This document shows positions 1 through 8,129 of a stretch of 64,000 nt of DNA, piece by piece (positions within the stretch are counted from its first letter, which is position 1; every line of letters begins with the position of its first letter). Made by a program: the position numbers and the translations under genes. Below the pieces are notes generated by a model. The model ran no database searches. It was not told the DNA's origin and saw only the letters and a list, made by a program, of their open reading frames with translations. Source of the DNA: Sphingomonas psychrolutea (GTDB lineage: Bacteria; Pseudomonadota; Alphaproteobacteria; Sphingomonadales; Sphingomonadaceae); NCBI RefSeq assembly GCF_014636175.1, contig NZ_BMDW01000017.1, forward strand, positions 22,110-86,109, read 5' to 3'.

Positions 1-89
1 GCTGTGGGTGCTGGCGGTGCGGTATCGGCCCGGACCGGTGCGGAAAGCAGGGCGAGCGCGAGAGCAGTGACAGACGCGTATCGATTCAT
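1..89 (-). CDS. Start of an exported protein, truncated by window edge
   Basis: Only the first 29 codons are in the window. Read on the minus strand from ATG at 89-87, they give a basic N-terminus (MNRY), a hydrophobic core rich in Ala and Leu, and a likely signal peptidase site after APVRA, followed by a Thr/Ala/Pro stretch. A good ribosome-binding site (GGAGAAG, 94-100) lies just upstream, which supports the start. The gene is divergent from the DsbD-like gene and shares an intergenic region of under 90 bp with it. The product is presumably periplasmic or outer membrane; its function cannot be told from this fragment. Confidence 0.6.
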   Translation of the reverse strand, partial: MNRYASVTALALALLSAPVRADTAPPAPT

Positions 90-175
90 TCGACTTCTCC
101 GAATTGGCGGCGGACCGATTGTGCCGCTATGGCGCGTCGGGGCTAGGCCGACAAGCTGGCCAACAAGGATGAGCG

Positions 176-2227
176 ATGCGCTGGTTTCATTACATCACGG
201 TGACTTTGCTGGCGTTTCTCGCGGCCAGCGGCGCGCATGCCCAAGGCGTGGCACCAGACCCCTATGGCAAGGGCCCGCACCTGACGATGACGCTGGTCGC
301 CGAAACTGAGCGCCCTGCCGCCGGATCGACCGTCACGCTCGCGCTGGCGACGGTGCCGCAGCCGGGCTGGCACGGTTATTGGCAGAATCCGGGCGATGCT
401 GGATTTGCAGCGAAGCTCGACTGGACGCTGCCCAAGGGCGTGACGGCGAGCGCGCCAGCTTATCCTGTGCCGGGTCGGCTGATCGTCGCGGATTTGATGA
501 ACTATGTATTCGACAAGCCCTATGCCCCGCTGGTGACGCTGACAATTCCGGCCGGGCTGGCGGCGGGGACGCAGCTGCCGGTCAAGCTGCACACCACTTA
601 TCTGGTTTGTTCGCCCGAAGTGTGCGTGCCCGAATCCGCCGATGTGGCGACGGTGCTGACGGTCGGCGACGGCGCCGTATCGACAGAAGCGCAGAGTCGC
701 TTCGACGCGTGGCGGCGCGCGGTGCCCAAGCCGCTCGACGCAAAGGGCATGTTTCAAACAAGTGGCGGCCGCGTCCGCATCGCGATCCCCTATCCCGCAG
801 GCGCGGCGCTGCCGAAGCAGGTGTATTTCTACCCGATCACGACCGGACTGGTCGATTATTCCGCGCCGCAAACGGTTGCGCAGGATGGAGACCGGCTGGT
901 GATCGAAACCAAAGCGGGCGGCGCGGGTGGCACCGGGCCGCTTTCGGGCGTGTTGCAGATCGGTCAGCAACAGGGGCTGGTCGTGACCGCCAATGCCGGG
1001 ACGGTAGCGGCGGCGACGCGCGCCGCGTCGGGTGTCGCCGGGGGCGTTCTGCTCGCGACGTTGATCGCCTTTGGCGGCGCGATGCTCGGCGGCTTGATCC
1101 TCAACGTCATGCCGTGCGTCTTTCCGATCCTGAGCCTGAAAGCGCTGAGTCTGGCGCGTGGGCATCTCGACGAGGGCGCGGCACGACGCGAGGCGCTCGC
1201 CTATACGGCCGGCGTGGTGGCGGTGTGTGTGGGATTGGGCGGCGCGATCCTCGCGCTGCGAGCCGGGGGCACGGCCGTCGGCTGGGCGTTCCAGCTGCAG
1301 GACCCGCGTGCGATCGTCGTGCTGTTGCTGCTGACGGTGGCGCTGTCGCTCAACCTTGGCGGACTGTTCGAGATTCCGACGCCGCAATTCGTCAACCGCT
1401 CGGGCGGCGCGGGCGGTGCGTTTGCGACCGGCGCGCTCGCGGCGTTCATCGCGACGCCGTGCACCGGCCCGTTCATGGGGGCCGCGCTGGGCGCGGCGCT
1501 GGTGCTGCCATGGCCCGCCGCGCTCGCGGTGTTTGCGGGGCTTGGACTAGGGCTGGCGATTCCGTTCCTGTTGCTTGGTTTCGTGCCGTCTTTGCGCAAG
1601 CGCTTGCCCAAGCCCGGCGCGTGGATGGAGACGTTCCGCCACATATTGTCGGTGCCGATGTGGCTGACCGCGCTGGCGCTGGCGTGGGTGCTGGGGCGGC
1701 AAGCCGGGGTTGACGGGCTGACGCTTGGGCTTGGCGCCGCGCTCTTCGCAGGGTTCGCCTTGTGGATTGGTGGTCGGCGTCAGGCACGCGGGCTGGCGTT
1801 CGGCTGGGTTGCGCTGGGTGCCCTGGCAGTGGTGACGGTCGGCGGCGCCACGCTGGTGAGCCGTGCTCCTGCTGGCGCGGTTGTGGCGGAAGCCGGAAGC
1901 GAGGTGTTCACCGAAGCCAAGCTCGACGCCCTGCGGAAAGCCAACCGTCCGGTGTTCGTGTATTTCACCGCCGATTGGTGCCTGACGTGCAAGGTCAATG
2001 AGAAAATCGCGATCGACACCGATGCAACGCGCAAAAGCTTTGCCGATCACAAGGTTGCGGTGCTGGTCGGCGACTGGACCAATGGCGATCCCGTGATGGG
2101 ACGCTTCATCGAAGCGCATAACCGCGCGGGCGTGCCGCTCTATTTGTATTACGCACCGGGCGCGGCTGAACCGCAGGTCTTGCCGCAGGTTTTGACGCCA
2201 GCTTTGTTGGCGGGGCTCGGGGCGTAG
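176..2227 (+). CDS. DsbD-like protein-disulfide reductase
   Basis: A 683-residue inner-membrane protein predicted to carry reducing equivalents from cytoplasmic thioredoxin to periplasmic substrates. A signal peptide (about residues 1-22, ending AHA) precedes a periplasmic beta-rich domain with a cysteine pair, C145 and C150. Residues about 290-560 hold the multi-pass DsbD/CcdA-type core with the two expected membrane cysteines, C314 in PCVFP and C429 in PCTGP. The C-terminal thioredoxin-like domain has CxxC at C602/C605 (WCLTC). All three cysteine pairs of the DsbD electron relay are therefore present. The N-terminal domain looks more like the ScsB-type family than E. coli DsbD, so the exact client is unknown. 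It stands alone, followed by a strong terminator hairpin. Confidence 0.9.
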   Translation: MRWFHYITVTLLAFLAASGAHAQGVAPDPYGKGPHLTMTLVAETERPAAGSTVTLALATVPQPGWHGYWQNPGDAGFAAKLDWTLPKGVTASAPAYPVPGRLIVADLMNYVFDKPYAPLVTLTIPAGLAAGTQLPVKLHTTYLVCSPEVCVPESADVATVLTVGDGAVSTEAQSRFDAWRRAVPKPLDAKGMFQTSGGRVRIAIPYPAGAALPKQVYFYPITTGLVDYSAPQTVAQDGDRLVIETKAGGAGGTGPLSGVLQIGQQQGLVVTANAGTVAAATRAASGVAGGVLLATLIAFGGAMLGGLILNVMPCVFPILSLKALSLARGHLDEGAARREALAYTAGVVAVCVGLGGAILALRAGGTAVGWAFQLQDPRAIVVLLLLTVALSLNLGGLFEIPTPQFVNRSGGAGGAFATGALAAFIATPCTGPFMGAALGAALVLPWPAALAVFAGLGLGLAIPFLLLGFVPSLRKRLPKPGAWMETFRHILSVPMWLTALALAWVLGRQAGVDGLTLGLGAALFAGFALWIGGRRQARGLAFGWVALGALAVVTVGGATLVSRAPAGAVVAEAGSEVFTEAKLDALRKANRPVFVYFTADWCLTCKVNEKIAIDTDATRKSFADHKVAVLVGDWTNGDPVMGRFIEAHNRAGVPLYLYYAPGAAEPQVLPQVLTPALLAGLGA

Positions 2228-2257
2228 CGCGGCTGCGGCTGCGCTTCGCTCCGCCGA

Positions 2258-2302
2258 GCATTGCCGGAAAAGTGCCCCCGGCACTTTTCTGTTCGGCAAT
2301 GC
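2258..2302 (+). terminator. Nested palindrome, likely terminator of the DsbD-like gene
   Basis: Inner perfect stem AAAAGTGCC (2268-2276) / GGCACTTTT (2280-2288) with a CCC loop, enclosed by an outer stem GCATTGCCG (2258-2266) / CGGCAATGC (2294-2302). The inner arm ends in a T run, as expected for Rho-independent termination on the + strand. The symmetry would also allow it to act as a repeat element. Confidence 0.65.
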
Positions 2303-2366
2303 TTGTGCAACGCAGCAATTCGTCGCAGCATGGAACTGACAGGCGTTTGGGGGCTTTACCGTTTCA

Positions 2367-3914
2367 ATGGCGACAAGACCGGCGTTCGACGAGATTATGG
2401 GGCAAGCCGGTTCGACCGTGGCGCGGCCCGAACTCGCCGCGCTCGGCGCTTGGATCGACGAGACGCCCGACGCAGAATTGCGCCGTCGCCAACAATCGGC
2501 CGAGGCGACCTTCCGGCAACTCGGTATTACCTTTGCGGTGTATGGCGATAGCGATGCGAGCGAGCGGATCATTCCGTTCGATATCGTGCCACGCGTCTTC
2601 CTCGCCGATGAATGGGCGCGGCTCTCGGCTGGGCTGGTTCAGCGGGTCGAGGCGATCAATGCTTTTCTGGTCGACATTTACGGCGAGCGCAAAATCCTTG
2701 ATGCGGGCGTGCTGCCGCCCGATCTGATCTTCGGCAACGCGCAGTTCCGGCCCGAAATCGCCGGGATCCGTCCACCTCACGACATTTGGGCGCATATCTG
2801 CGGGATCGATCTGGTGCGCACCGGCCCAGACGATTTCTTCGTGCTCGAGGATAATGCGCGCACGCCATCGGGCGTCAGCTATATGCTCGAAAATCGCGAG
2901 GCGATGCTGCGGCTGTGCCCTGAACTGTTCCGCGATTTCCGGGTGGCGGCGGTCGACAGCTATCCTGATCGATTGCTCGAAACGATGAAATCGGTCGCGC
3001 CCGAAGGCGTCGCCGCGCCGGTCTGCGTCGTGCTGACGCCGGGCCATTACAACTCGGCTTATTACGAGCATAGCTTCCTCGCGGATTCGATGGGGGTTGA
3101 GTTGGTCGAGGCGGCCGATCTCGTCGTCGATGACGATGTGGTGTGGATGCGCACGATCGCGGGGCGGGTGAAGGTCGATGTCATCTATCGCCGGATCGAC
3201 GACGATTATCTCGATCCGCTCGTCTTCCGTCCGGATTCGATGCTCGGCGTGCCCGGGCTGATCGCGGCCTATGCCGCCGGCAACGTCGCGCTGATCAACG
3301 CGCCGGGCAATGGCATTGCCGATGATAAGGCGATCTATTCGTACATGCCCGAAATCGTGCGCTTCTATTCGGGCGGCGAGGCGAAGCTGCCCAATGTCGA
3401 GACGTGGCGCTGCCGCGAGCCGCAGGCGCTGAAGTATGTGCTCGACAATTTGAAGGACGTCGTGGTCAAGCTCGTCGACGGATCGGGCGGGTACGGGATG
3501 CTGGTCGGGCCGACCGCGACCAAGGCCGAGATCGAGACGTTTCGCGCCGCGCTGATCGCCAAACCGCACCGCTACATCGCGCAACCGACGCTCGCGCTGT
3601 CGACCGTGCCGACGCTGGCGGATGCGGGTCTGGCGCCGCGCCACGTCGATTTCCGGCCGTTCGTGCTGACCGGATCGAAGGGCGTGCAAGTCGTGCCTGG
3701 CGGACTGACGCGGGTGGCTTTGAAAGAGGGGTCGCTGGTGGTCAATTCCTCGCAGGGCGGCGGGACGAAGGACAGCTTCGTGCTGATGGATAATGGCGCG
3801 GCGCGCGGGCAGCGCCAGTCGCAGGGGCAGTCGCAGGCGCTGCGCCCGGAACTGCCCCTCCACCATTTGCCGGAAGAGGCAAATGGTCGTCCTCCCCCTG
3901 CGGGGGCGGAATAG
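2367..3914 (+). CDS. Circularly permuted ATP-grasp protein (DUF404/DUF407 family)
   Basis: A 515-residue predicted ATP-dependent ligase of the circularly permuted ATP-grasp type. Family signatures seen include ASERIIPFD near residue 65, VLEDNARTPSGVSYML in the middle, YRRIDDDYLDPL, and VDGSGGYGMLVGP, with SSQGGGTKDSFVL near the end. It is the first gene of a trio with an alpha-E protein and a transglutaminase-like protein on the same strand. This context is widespread in bacteria and has been proposed to make or modify a peptide tag, but the substrate is not known. The last roughly 30 residues are low-complexity and are encoded by a palindromic repeat (3862-3887), so the original stop was probably just upstream. 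Start at ATG 2367. Confidence 0.85.
   Translation: MATRPAFDEIMGQAGSTVARPELAALGAWIDETPDAELRRRQQSAEATFRQLGITFAVYGDSDASERIIPFDIVPRVFLADEWARLSAGLVQRVEAINAFLVDIYGERKILDAGVLPPDLIFGNAQFRPEIAGIRPPHDIWAHICGIDLVRTGPDDFFVLEDNARTPSGVSYMLENREAMLRLCPELFRDFRVAAVDSYPDRLLETMKSVAPEGVAAPVCVVLTPGHYNSAYYEHSFLADSMGVELVEAADLVVDDDVVWMRTIAGRVKVDVIYRRIDDDYLDPLVFRPDSMLGVPGLIAAYAAGNVALINAPGNGIADDKAIYSYMPEIVRFYSGGEAKLPNVETWRCREPQALKYVLDNLKDVVVKLVDGSGGYGMLVGPTATKAEIETFRAALIAKPHRYIAQPTLALSTVPTLADAGLAPRHVDFRPFVLTGSKGVQVVPGGLTRVALKEGSLVVNSSQGGGTKDSFVLMDNGAARGQRQSQGQSQALRPELPLHHLPEEANGRPPPAGAE
3862..3887. repeat. Perfect 10-bp palindrome inside the 3' end of the ATP-grasp gene
   Basis: ACCATTTGCC (3862-3871), loop ggaaga, GGCAAATGGT (3878-3887), then a second small palindrome CCCCTGCGGGG nearby (3895-3905). 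It is read in frame and supplies the unusual C-terminal tail of the upstream protein. It lies only about 30 bp before the next gene's start, so it could act as an RNA hairpin between the two cistrons. Confidence 0.6.
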
Positions 3915-3918
3915 AAAA

Positions 3919-4854
3919 ATGCTCTCGCGCACCGCATCTTCGCTCTACTGGCTCGGCCGCTATGTCGAGCGGACCGATTTCATCGCACGCCTGGTCGAGG
4001 CGACGGTGCGGCTCGACGTGCTGTCGCCGCGTCCGGCGGGGGAGGCGGCGTGGGCCAGCGCGCTCGCGGTTAGCGAGACCGACAGCGCCTTCGCCAAGAC
4101 CGGTCAAAGCGTCACGCAAAACAATGTCGCGCGCTTTCTGACGGTCGATTCAAGCCACTCCGGTTCGATCGTCCGCTCGCTCGACATGGCGCGCAATAAT
4201 GCGCGCGCGGTGCGTACCGCGCTTACTAAGGAAGCGTGGACCGGGATTAACCGCGCCTGGTTGTTGTTCGACAACCGTTCGAGCCCCGGTGGCGCGATGG
4301 CAACGCTCAATCTGGTCGAAGCGGTTAAGGCCGAGACGCGCGGGTTCGAGGGCGCGGTGCACCGCATGCTGCGCAATCAAGCGACATGGTTCATCCGATT
4401 GGGGCAAGCGATCGAGCGGGCCGACAATACCGCGCGGCTGCTCGACGTGAAGTACCACATCCTGCTGCCCGAGGGCGAACGCGTCGGTGGTGTGGTCGAT
4501 CGCGACCAATGGACGACGATTTTACAGACGGTGTCCGCCGTCACCGCCTATCGCTGGCTCTATTCGGAAGGGCTGAAGCCCGCCAATGTCATCGACTTGT
4601 TGATTGCACGGCCCGAATTACCGCGCAGTCTGGCGGCGTCGGTCGAGGAAGCGGTCGATATCCTCAACCTGCTCGCCAAGCGCACCGGGCTGCACGGCGA
4701 GGCCGACCGCATGGCGCGCAATCGCCATATGCGGCTGGCCAAGATGGCGTCGGGCGCGGTGATTTCGCGCGGGCTTCACCAATATCTGCAAGGCTTCATC
4801 GCCGAGAATGACGAGTTGCACCGGGCGGTCGGTCGACAGTTCAAGTTCACTTGA
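3919..4854 (+). CDS. Alpha-E domain protein (DUF403)
   Basis: A 311-residue, almost wholly alpha-helical protein of the alpha-E superfamily, starting MLSRTASSLYWLGRYVERTD, the characteristic opening of the family. Its function is unknown; it always travels with circularly permuted ATP-grasp proteins and transglutaminase-like proteins, as here (4-bp gap upstream, 27-bp gap downstream). Arg/Asp/Glu-rich helices such as RADNTARLLDVKYH are conserved and probably functional. An in-frame upstream extension exists, but the ATG at 3919 matches the family start and avoids overlap with the repeat-derived tail of the previous gene. Confidence 0.88.
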   Translation: MLSRTASSLYWLGRYVERTDFIARLVEATVRLDVLSPRPAGEAAWASALAVSETDSAFAKTGQSVTQNNVARFLTVDSSHSGSIVRSLDMARNNARAVRTALTKEAWTGINRAWLLFDNRSSPGGAMATLNLVEAVKAETRGFEGAVHRMLRNQATWFIRLGQAIERADNTARLLDVKYHILLPEGERVGGVVDRDQWTTILQTVSAVTAYRWLYSEGLKPANVIDLLIARPELPRSLAASVEEAVDILNLLAKRTGLHGEADRMARNRHMRLAKMASGAVISRGLHQYLQGFIAENDELHRAVGRQFKFT

Positions 4855-4881
4855 TGCGGTTGCCCCAATGAGATCGCCCCA

Positions 4882-5688
4882 ATGAGACTGATCGTCGATC
4901 ACCGCACGACGTATCGCTTTACCGCCCCGCAGGCGCGCTTGATCCAATTGCTGCGCGTCAATCCCGAGGACACGCACGATCAGTCGGTCGCCAGCTGGAA
5001 CGTGCACGTCGATTGTGACGCGCGCTTCCGCCGCGGGCGCGACGGCTTCGGAAACAGCACGACGATGCTGTATGTCGATGGACCGGTCGACAGCATCGAA
5101 ATCACCGTATCGGGAGAGGTGCTGACCAATCCGTCCAACGGTATCGTCCACGGCGCGCATGAGCCGCTCCCGCCCGCCTTGTTCCTGCGCGAGACGGTGC
5201 TGACGATGGCAGACCTCGACATGCGTGATTTCGCGCGCGACGTCGGCCTCGGCGAGCCGCTGGCGGCGCTCCACGCGCTGAATGGTGCGGTGCACCGGCG
5301 TTTCGCCCTCGATCACGGGCGCCCGGCTGCTGGCCAGAGCGCCGCCACCGCCTTTCAGCACCCGACCGCCACGCCGCGCGACCTGGCGCAAATGTTCATC
5401 GCGGCGGCGCGTTCGCTCGGGATTCCGGCGCGCTATGTCTCGGGCTACAGCCCGGCATGTTTCGGCGACGATGCCAGCCCCGCGCCACATGGCTGGGCTG
5501 AGGCGCATGTTATCGGGCTGGGCTGGGTCGCGTTCGACTCGTGCACCGGACTTTGTGCCGATGAAGCCTATGTGCGGGTCGCGGTCGCTCTGGATTCGGC
5601 GGGAGCGGCTCCGGTCGCCGGCTCGCGGCTGGGGGAGGGCGAGGAGGCGCTCGACGTCGATCTGCACGTGGATCGGGCTGGGCAGTAA
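4882..5688 (+). CDS. Transglutaminase-like protein lacking the catalytic cysteine
   Basis: A 268-residue cytoplasmic protein with the bacterial transglutaminase N-terminal beta domain (about 1-90) and a transglutaminase-like core (about 130-240). The core keeps the family landmarks RSLGIPARYVSGY, H203 in HGWAEAH and D219 in WVAFD. The position normally held by the nucleophilic cysteine (usual motif GVCQD) reads TPRD, with P165 in place of Cys. It is therefore predicted to be inactive as a protease or transglutaminase, and may bind substrate or partner with the upstream ATP-grasp/alpha-E proteins. The start ATG (4882) overlaps the stop of a five-codon upstream reading frame (ATG at 4868) made by a short tandem duplication of CCCCAATGAGA. 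Confidence 0.82.
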   Translation: MRLIVDHRTTYRFTAPQARLIQLLRVNPEDTHDQSVASWNVHVDCDARFRRGRDGFGNSTTMLYVDGPVDSIEITVSGEVLTNPSNGIVHGAHEPLPPALFLRETVLTMADLDMRDFARDVGLGEPLAALHALNGAVHRRFALDHGRPAAGQSAATAFQHPTATPRDLAQMFIAAARSLGIPARYVSGYSPACFGDDASPAPHGWAEAHVIGLGWVAFDSCTGLCADEAYVRVAVALDSAGAAPVAGSRLGEGEEALDVDLHVDRAGQ

Positions 5689-5708
5689 ACCCAATCAAAG
5701 CTCAGGTC

Positions 5709-5779
5709 TTCTGCGAACGCAGGAGCCCAGTGTTCCGAGGGCTGCCGATTGTTGCTCGGTGCTCCTGCGTTCGCAGGAG
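5709..5779. repeat. Pair of CTCCTGCG-N-CGCAGGAG palindromes
   Basis: Two GC-rich palindromes, TTCTGCGAACGCAGGAG (5709-5725) and CTCCTGCGTTCGCAGGAG (5762-5779), in the short gap between the transglutaminase-like gene and bpt, which converge here. The same sequence family recurs at 17656-17729. A role as bidirectional terminator or REP-like element is inferred. Confidence 0.65.
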
Positions 5780-5799
5780 CACCGCAAAATCTAGATTGC

Positions 5800-6603
5800 C
5801 TACCTTGTCCCCACCAATTGCTCGGCCATGATGGCGTATTTCTCGGCCGGCGGCGCATAGCTCGCGTCCTCGTCGACCAACAGGCTCCAGCCTTTCGGGC
5901 CGAGCACTTCGATCGGGCGATAGCGGATCTTATAGTCCATACGCGGCGATCCCTTCACCCAATAACCGAGGTAGACATAAGGCAGGCCGACGCTGCGCGC
6001 GCGCAGGATGTGGTCCATGATGATCTGGCTGCCCAGACCACGACGCTGTTCATTGTCGGCATCGAAGAAGCTGTAGATCATCGACAGCCCATCGGCTTGT
6101 TGATCGGTCAGACAGGCTCCGACGAGCTTGCCGCGCTCGCCGTGCAGCGACGGTTCGCGATATTCGACGATGAAGCTGTTGACGGGCGAATGCTCGACCA
6201 TGTCGGCATAGTCGCCCTCATCCATCTCTGCCATGCCGCCGCCGGGGTGGCGCGAGGCGAGATAGCGACGGAGCAACTGGAACTGCTCGTCGGTCGCCCA
6301 CGGGCGGCAGGCGGACACTTCGAGATCGGCGTTGCGCTTCACTTGGCGGCGCTGTGTCGCATTCGGCACAAAATCGGCGGTGACGACCCGCACCGACACG
6401 CACGCGGTACAGCCCGCGCAGCTCGGCCGATACGCGACCGATTGGCTTCGGCGGAAACCGATCCGGCCAAGCGCGTCGTTCAAATCCGATGCTTGGTCGC
6501 CGCGCAATTCGGTGAAGACCTTGCGCTCCTGCCGACCGGGCAAATACGGGCAGGGCGAAGGGCTGGTGACGAAGAACCTGGGAAACCGAAAGGGTGCAGT
6601 CAC
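5800..6603 (-). CDS. bpt: Aspartate/glutamate leucyltransferase
   Basis: A 267-residue leucyl-tRNA:protein transferase that adds Leu to proteins with N-terminal Asp or Glu, creating an N-degron for ClpS/ClpAP. Recognisable features are the N-terminal [15 protein letters not shown], the cysteine-rich [15 protein letters not shown], and the C-terminal [17 protein letters not shown] of the Bpt/ATE family. The GTG at 6603 is preferred because a strong GAGGAAA ribosome-binding site lies 9 nt before it; an in-frame TTG at 6621 would place that site inside the gene. Length matches the family. It is transcribed alone, converging on the previous gene. Confidence 0.93.
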   Translation of the reverse strand: MTAPFRFPRFFVTSPSPCPYLPGRQERKVFTELRGDQASDLNDALGRIGFRRSQSVAYRPSCAGCTACVSVRVVTADFVPNATQRRQVKRNADLEVSACRPWATDEQFQLLRRYLASRHPGGGMAEMDEGDYADMVEHSPVNSFIVEYREPSLHGERGKLVGACLTDQQADGLSMIYSFFDADNEQRRGLGSQIIMDHILRARSVGLPYVYLGYWVKGSPRMDYKIRYRPIEVLGPKGWSLLVDEDASYAPPAEKYAIMAEQLVGTR

Positions 6604-6834
6604 CGTGAAAGGTTTCCTCAAGTCTGTCCGCGCCGCCCCGATGCCGACTGCTGAGGCGTGTTATGAATCAGCGGGAACGTGATGAAAAGCCGCTTTACCA
6701 TGATTGGTGGTTAACGCAGACCGCGATCAAACGATTTCTAGCACTTAAGAATGATGCCCGGTTTTGCGCGCGTCGAAAAGGGTCGCGCGACTCGGTTCGC
6801 CGCGCGCGAGATTCCACTCGTCACACTCTTGGGA

Positions 6835-8073
6835 CTATGCCAGTTCGATGGTGCTCACATCGTAATCGCTCGCGCGCAGTGCGGCGAGCAGGCGATCGAG
6901 ATGCGCCTTGTCGCGGGTTTCGCACTCGACTTCGAGGCTGAGGCCCTTGGCGGGGAGATTTGTGAAAATCCGCTGGTGCGCGAGTTCGAGGATGTTGACG
7001 CGCTGCTGTTCGAAGATCCGCGCGACGTTGAACAGCGCGCCCGGCTGATCCTGCAAGCGGACGCGCAACCGGGCGAGCCGGCCCGAGCGTGCCAAGTCAC
7101 GCAGCAGCACATTGGCGAGCAAGCGCGTATCGATATTGCCGCCGCATAGCACGACGCCGACGGTCTTGCCGGCAAAGCGTTCGGGATGTTGCAGCAGCGC
7201 GGCGAGGCCCGCTGCCCCGGCCCCTTCAACCACGGTCTTTTCGATCTGCAGCAACAGGCTGACCGCTTGTTCCAGGCTGCGTTCGCTGACCAGGACGATG
7301 TCGTCGACCAATGCCGCGACCATCTTGGAGGTGATCGCGCCCGGCTCCTTGACCGCGATGCCCTCGGCAAGCGTATCGCCCGCGCAGGGCATGTCGGTGC
7401 CCTTGATTCGGTTGTACATCGACGGAAAGAGCTCGGCCTCGACTCCGATCACTTCGATCGGATGATCCGATGCGGCGGCGACCACCGCCATGCCCGAGAT
7501 TAGCCCGCCCCCGCCGATCGGCGTTAGGAAAGTATCGATCGCCGGTACGTCAGCGAGCATCTCGATCGCGACGGTGCCTTGCCCGGCGATGACGCGCGCG
7601 TCGTCGAACGGGTGGACGAAGGTGAGGCCACCGGTTGCCTCTAACTCTCGAGCGTGGGCATAGGCGGCGTCGAACGTGTCACCGTGCAGCACGACGGTCG
7701 CGCCGTGGCCCTCGGTCTGCGTCACCTTCACGGTTGGGGTGTTGGTCGGCATCACGATCGTCGCGGGAATGCCCAGCCGGTTGGCGTGATAGGCGAGGCC
7801 CTGCGCATGGTTGCCGGCCGATGCGGCGATCACGCCGCTGGTCCCCGCCGGCAATTGTAGCAGCGTATTGAGCGCGCCACGTTCCTTATAGGCTGCGGTA
7901 AATTGCAGATTCTCGAACTTGAGATAGACCGTCGCGCCAGTCAGCTCGCTCAGCGTGCGGCTGATGAAGAACGGCGTGCGCACGATCTGCGCGGCGATCC
8001 GCGCGTGCGCCGCCTGCACGTCGGCAAGCGTGACGGGGAGGGTTTCGGGCGCGGGGCGGGGATGGGTAGCCAT
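6835..8073 (-). CDS. Threonine ammonia-lyase with C-terminal ACT domain
   Basis: A 412-residue PLP enzyme converting threonine to 2-oxobutanoate, feeding isoleucine synthesis or threonine breakdown. The PLP lysine is K63 in AAYKERGA, next to FENLQ; the cofactor phosphate loop is TPIGGGGL. The last 80 or so residues form an ACT regulatory domain (RVRLQDQPGALFNVARIFEQ). One ACT domain and about 400 residues fit the short IlvA/TdcB-like group of alphaproteobacteria rather than E. coli IlvA, which has two ACT-like domains. Start is the ATG at 8073 (MATHPRPAP); an upstream in-frame ATG would add an Arg-rich, unlikely extension. It is divergent from the amidohydrolase gene. Confidence 0.9.
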   Translation of the reverse strand: MATHPRPAPETLPVTLADVQAAHARIAAQIVRTPFFISRTLSELTGATVYLKFENLQFTAAYKERGALNTLLQLPAGTSGVIAASAGNHAQGLAYHANRLGIPATIVMPTNTPTVKVTQTEGHGATVVLHGDTFDAAYAHARELEATGGLTFVHPFDDARVIAGQGTVAIEMLADVPAIDTFLTPIGGGGLISGMAVVAAASDHPIEVIGVEAELFPSMYNRIKGTDMPCAGDTLAEGIAVKEPGAITSKMVAALVDDIVLVSERSLEQAVSLLLQIEKTVVEGAGAAGLAALLQHPERFAGKTVGVVLCGGNIDTRLLANVLLRDLARSGRLARLRVRLQDQPGALFNVARIFEQQRVNILELAHQRIFTNLPAKGLSLEVECETRDKAHLDRLLAALRASDYDVSTIELA

Positions 8074-8129
8074 ATCGCGCCGCCTAGACCATCTGGCGCG
8101 GCGGGGGAACATTGCTTATCGCGTGGGTC

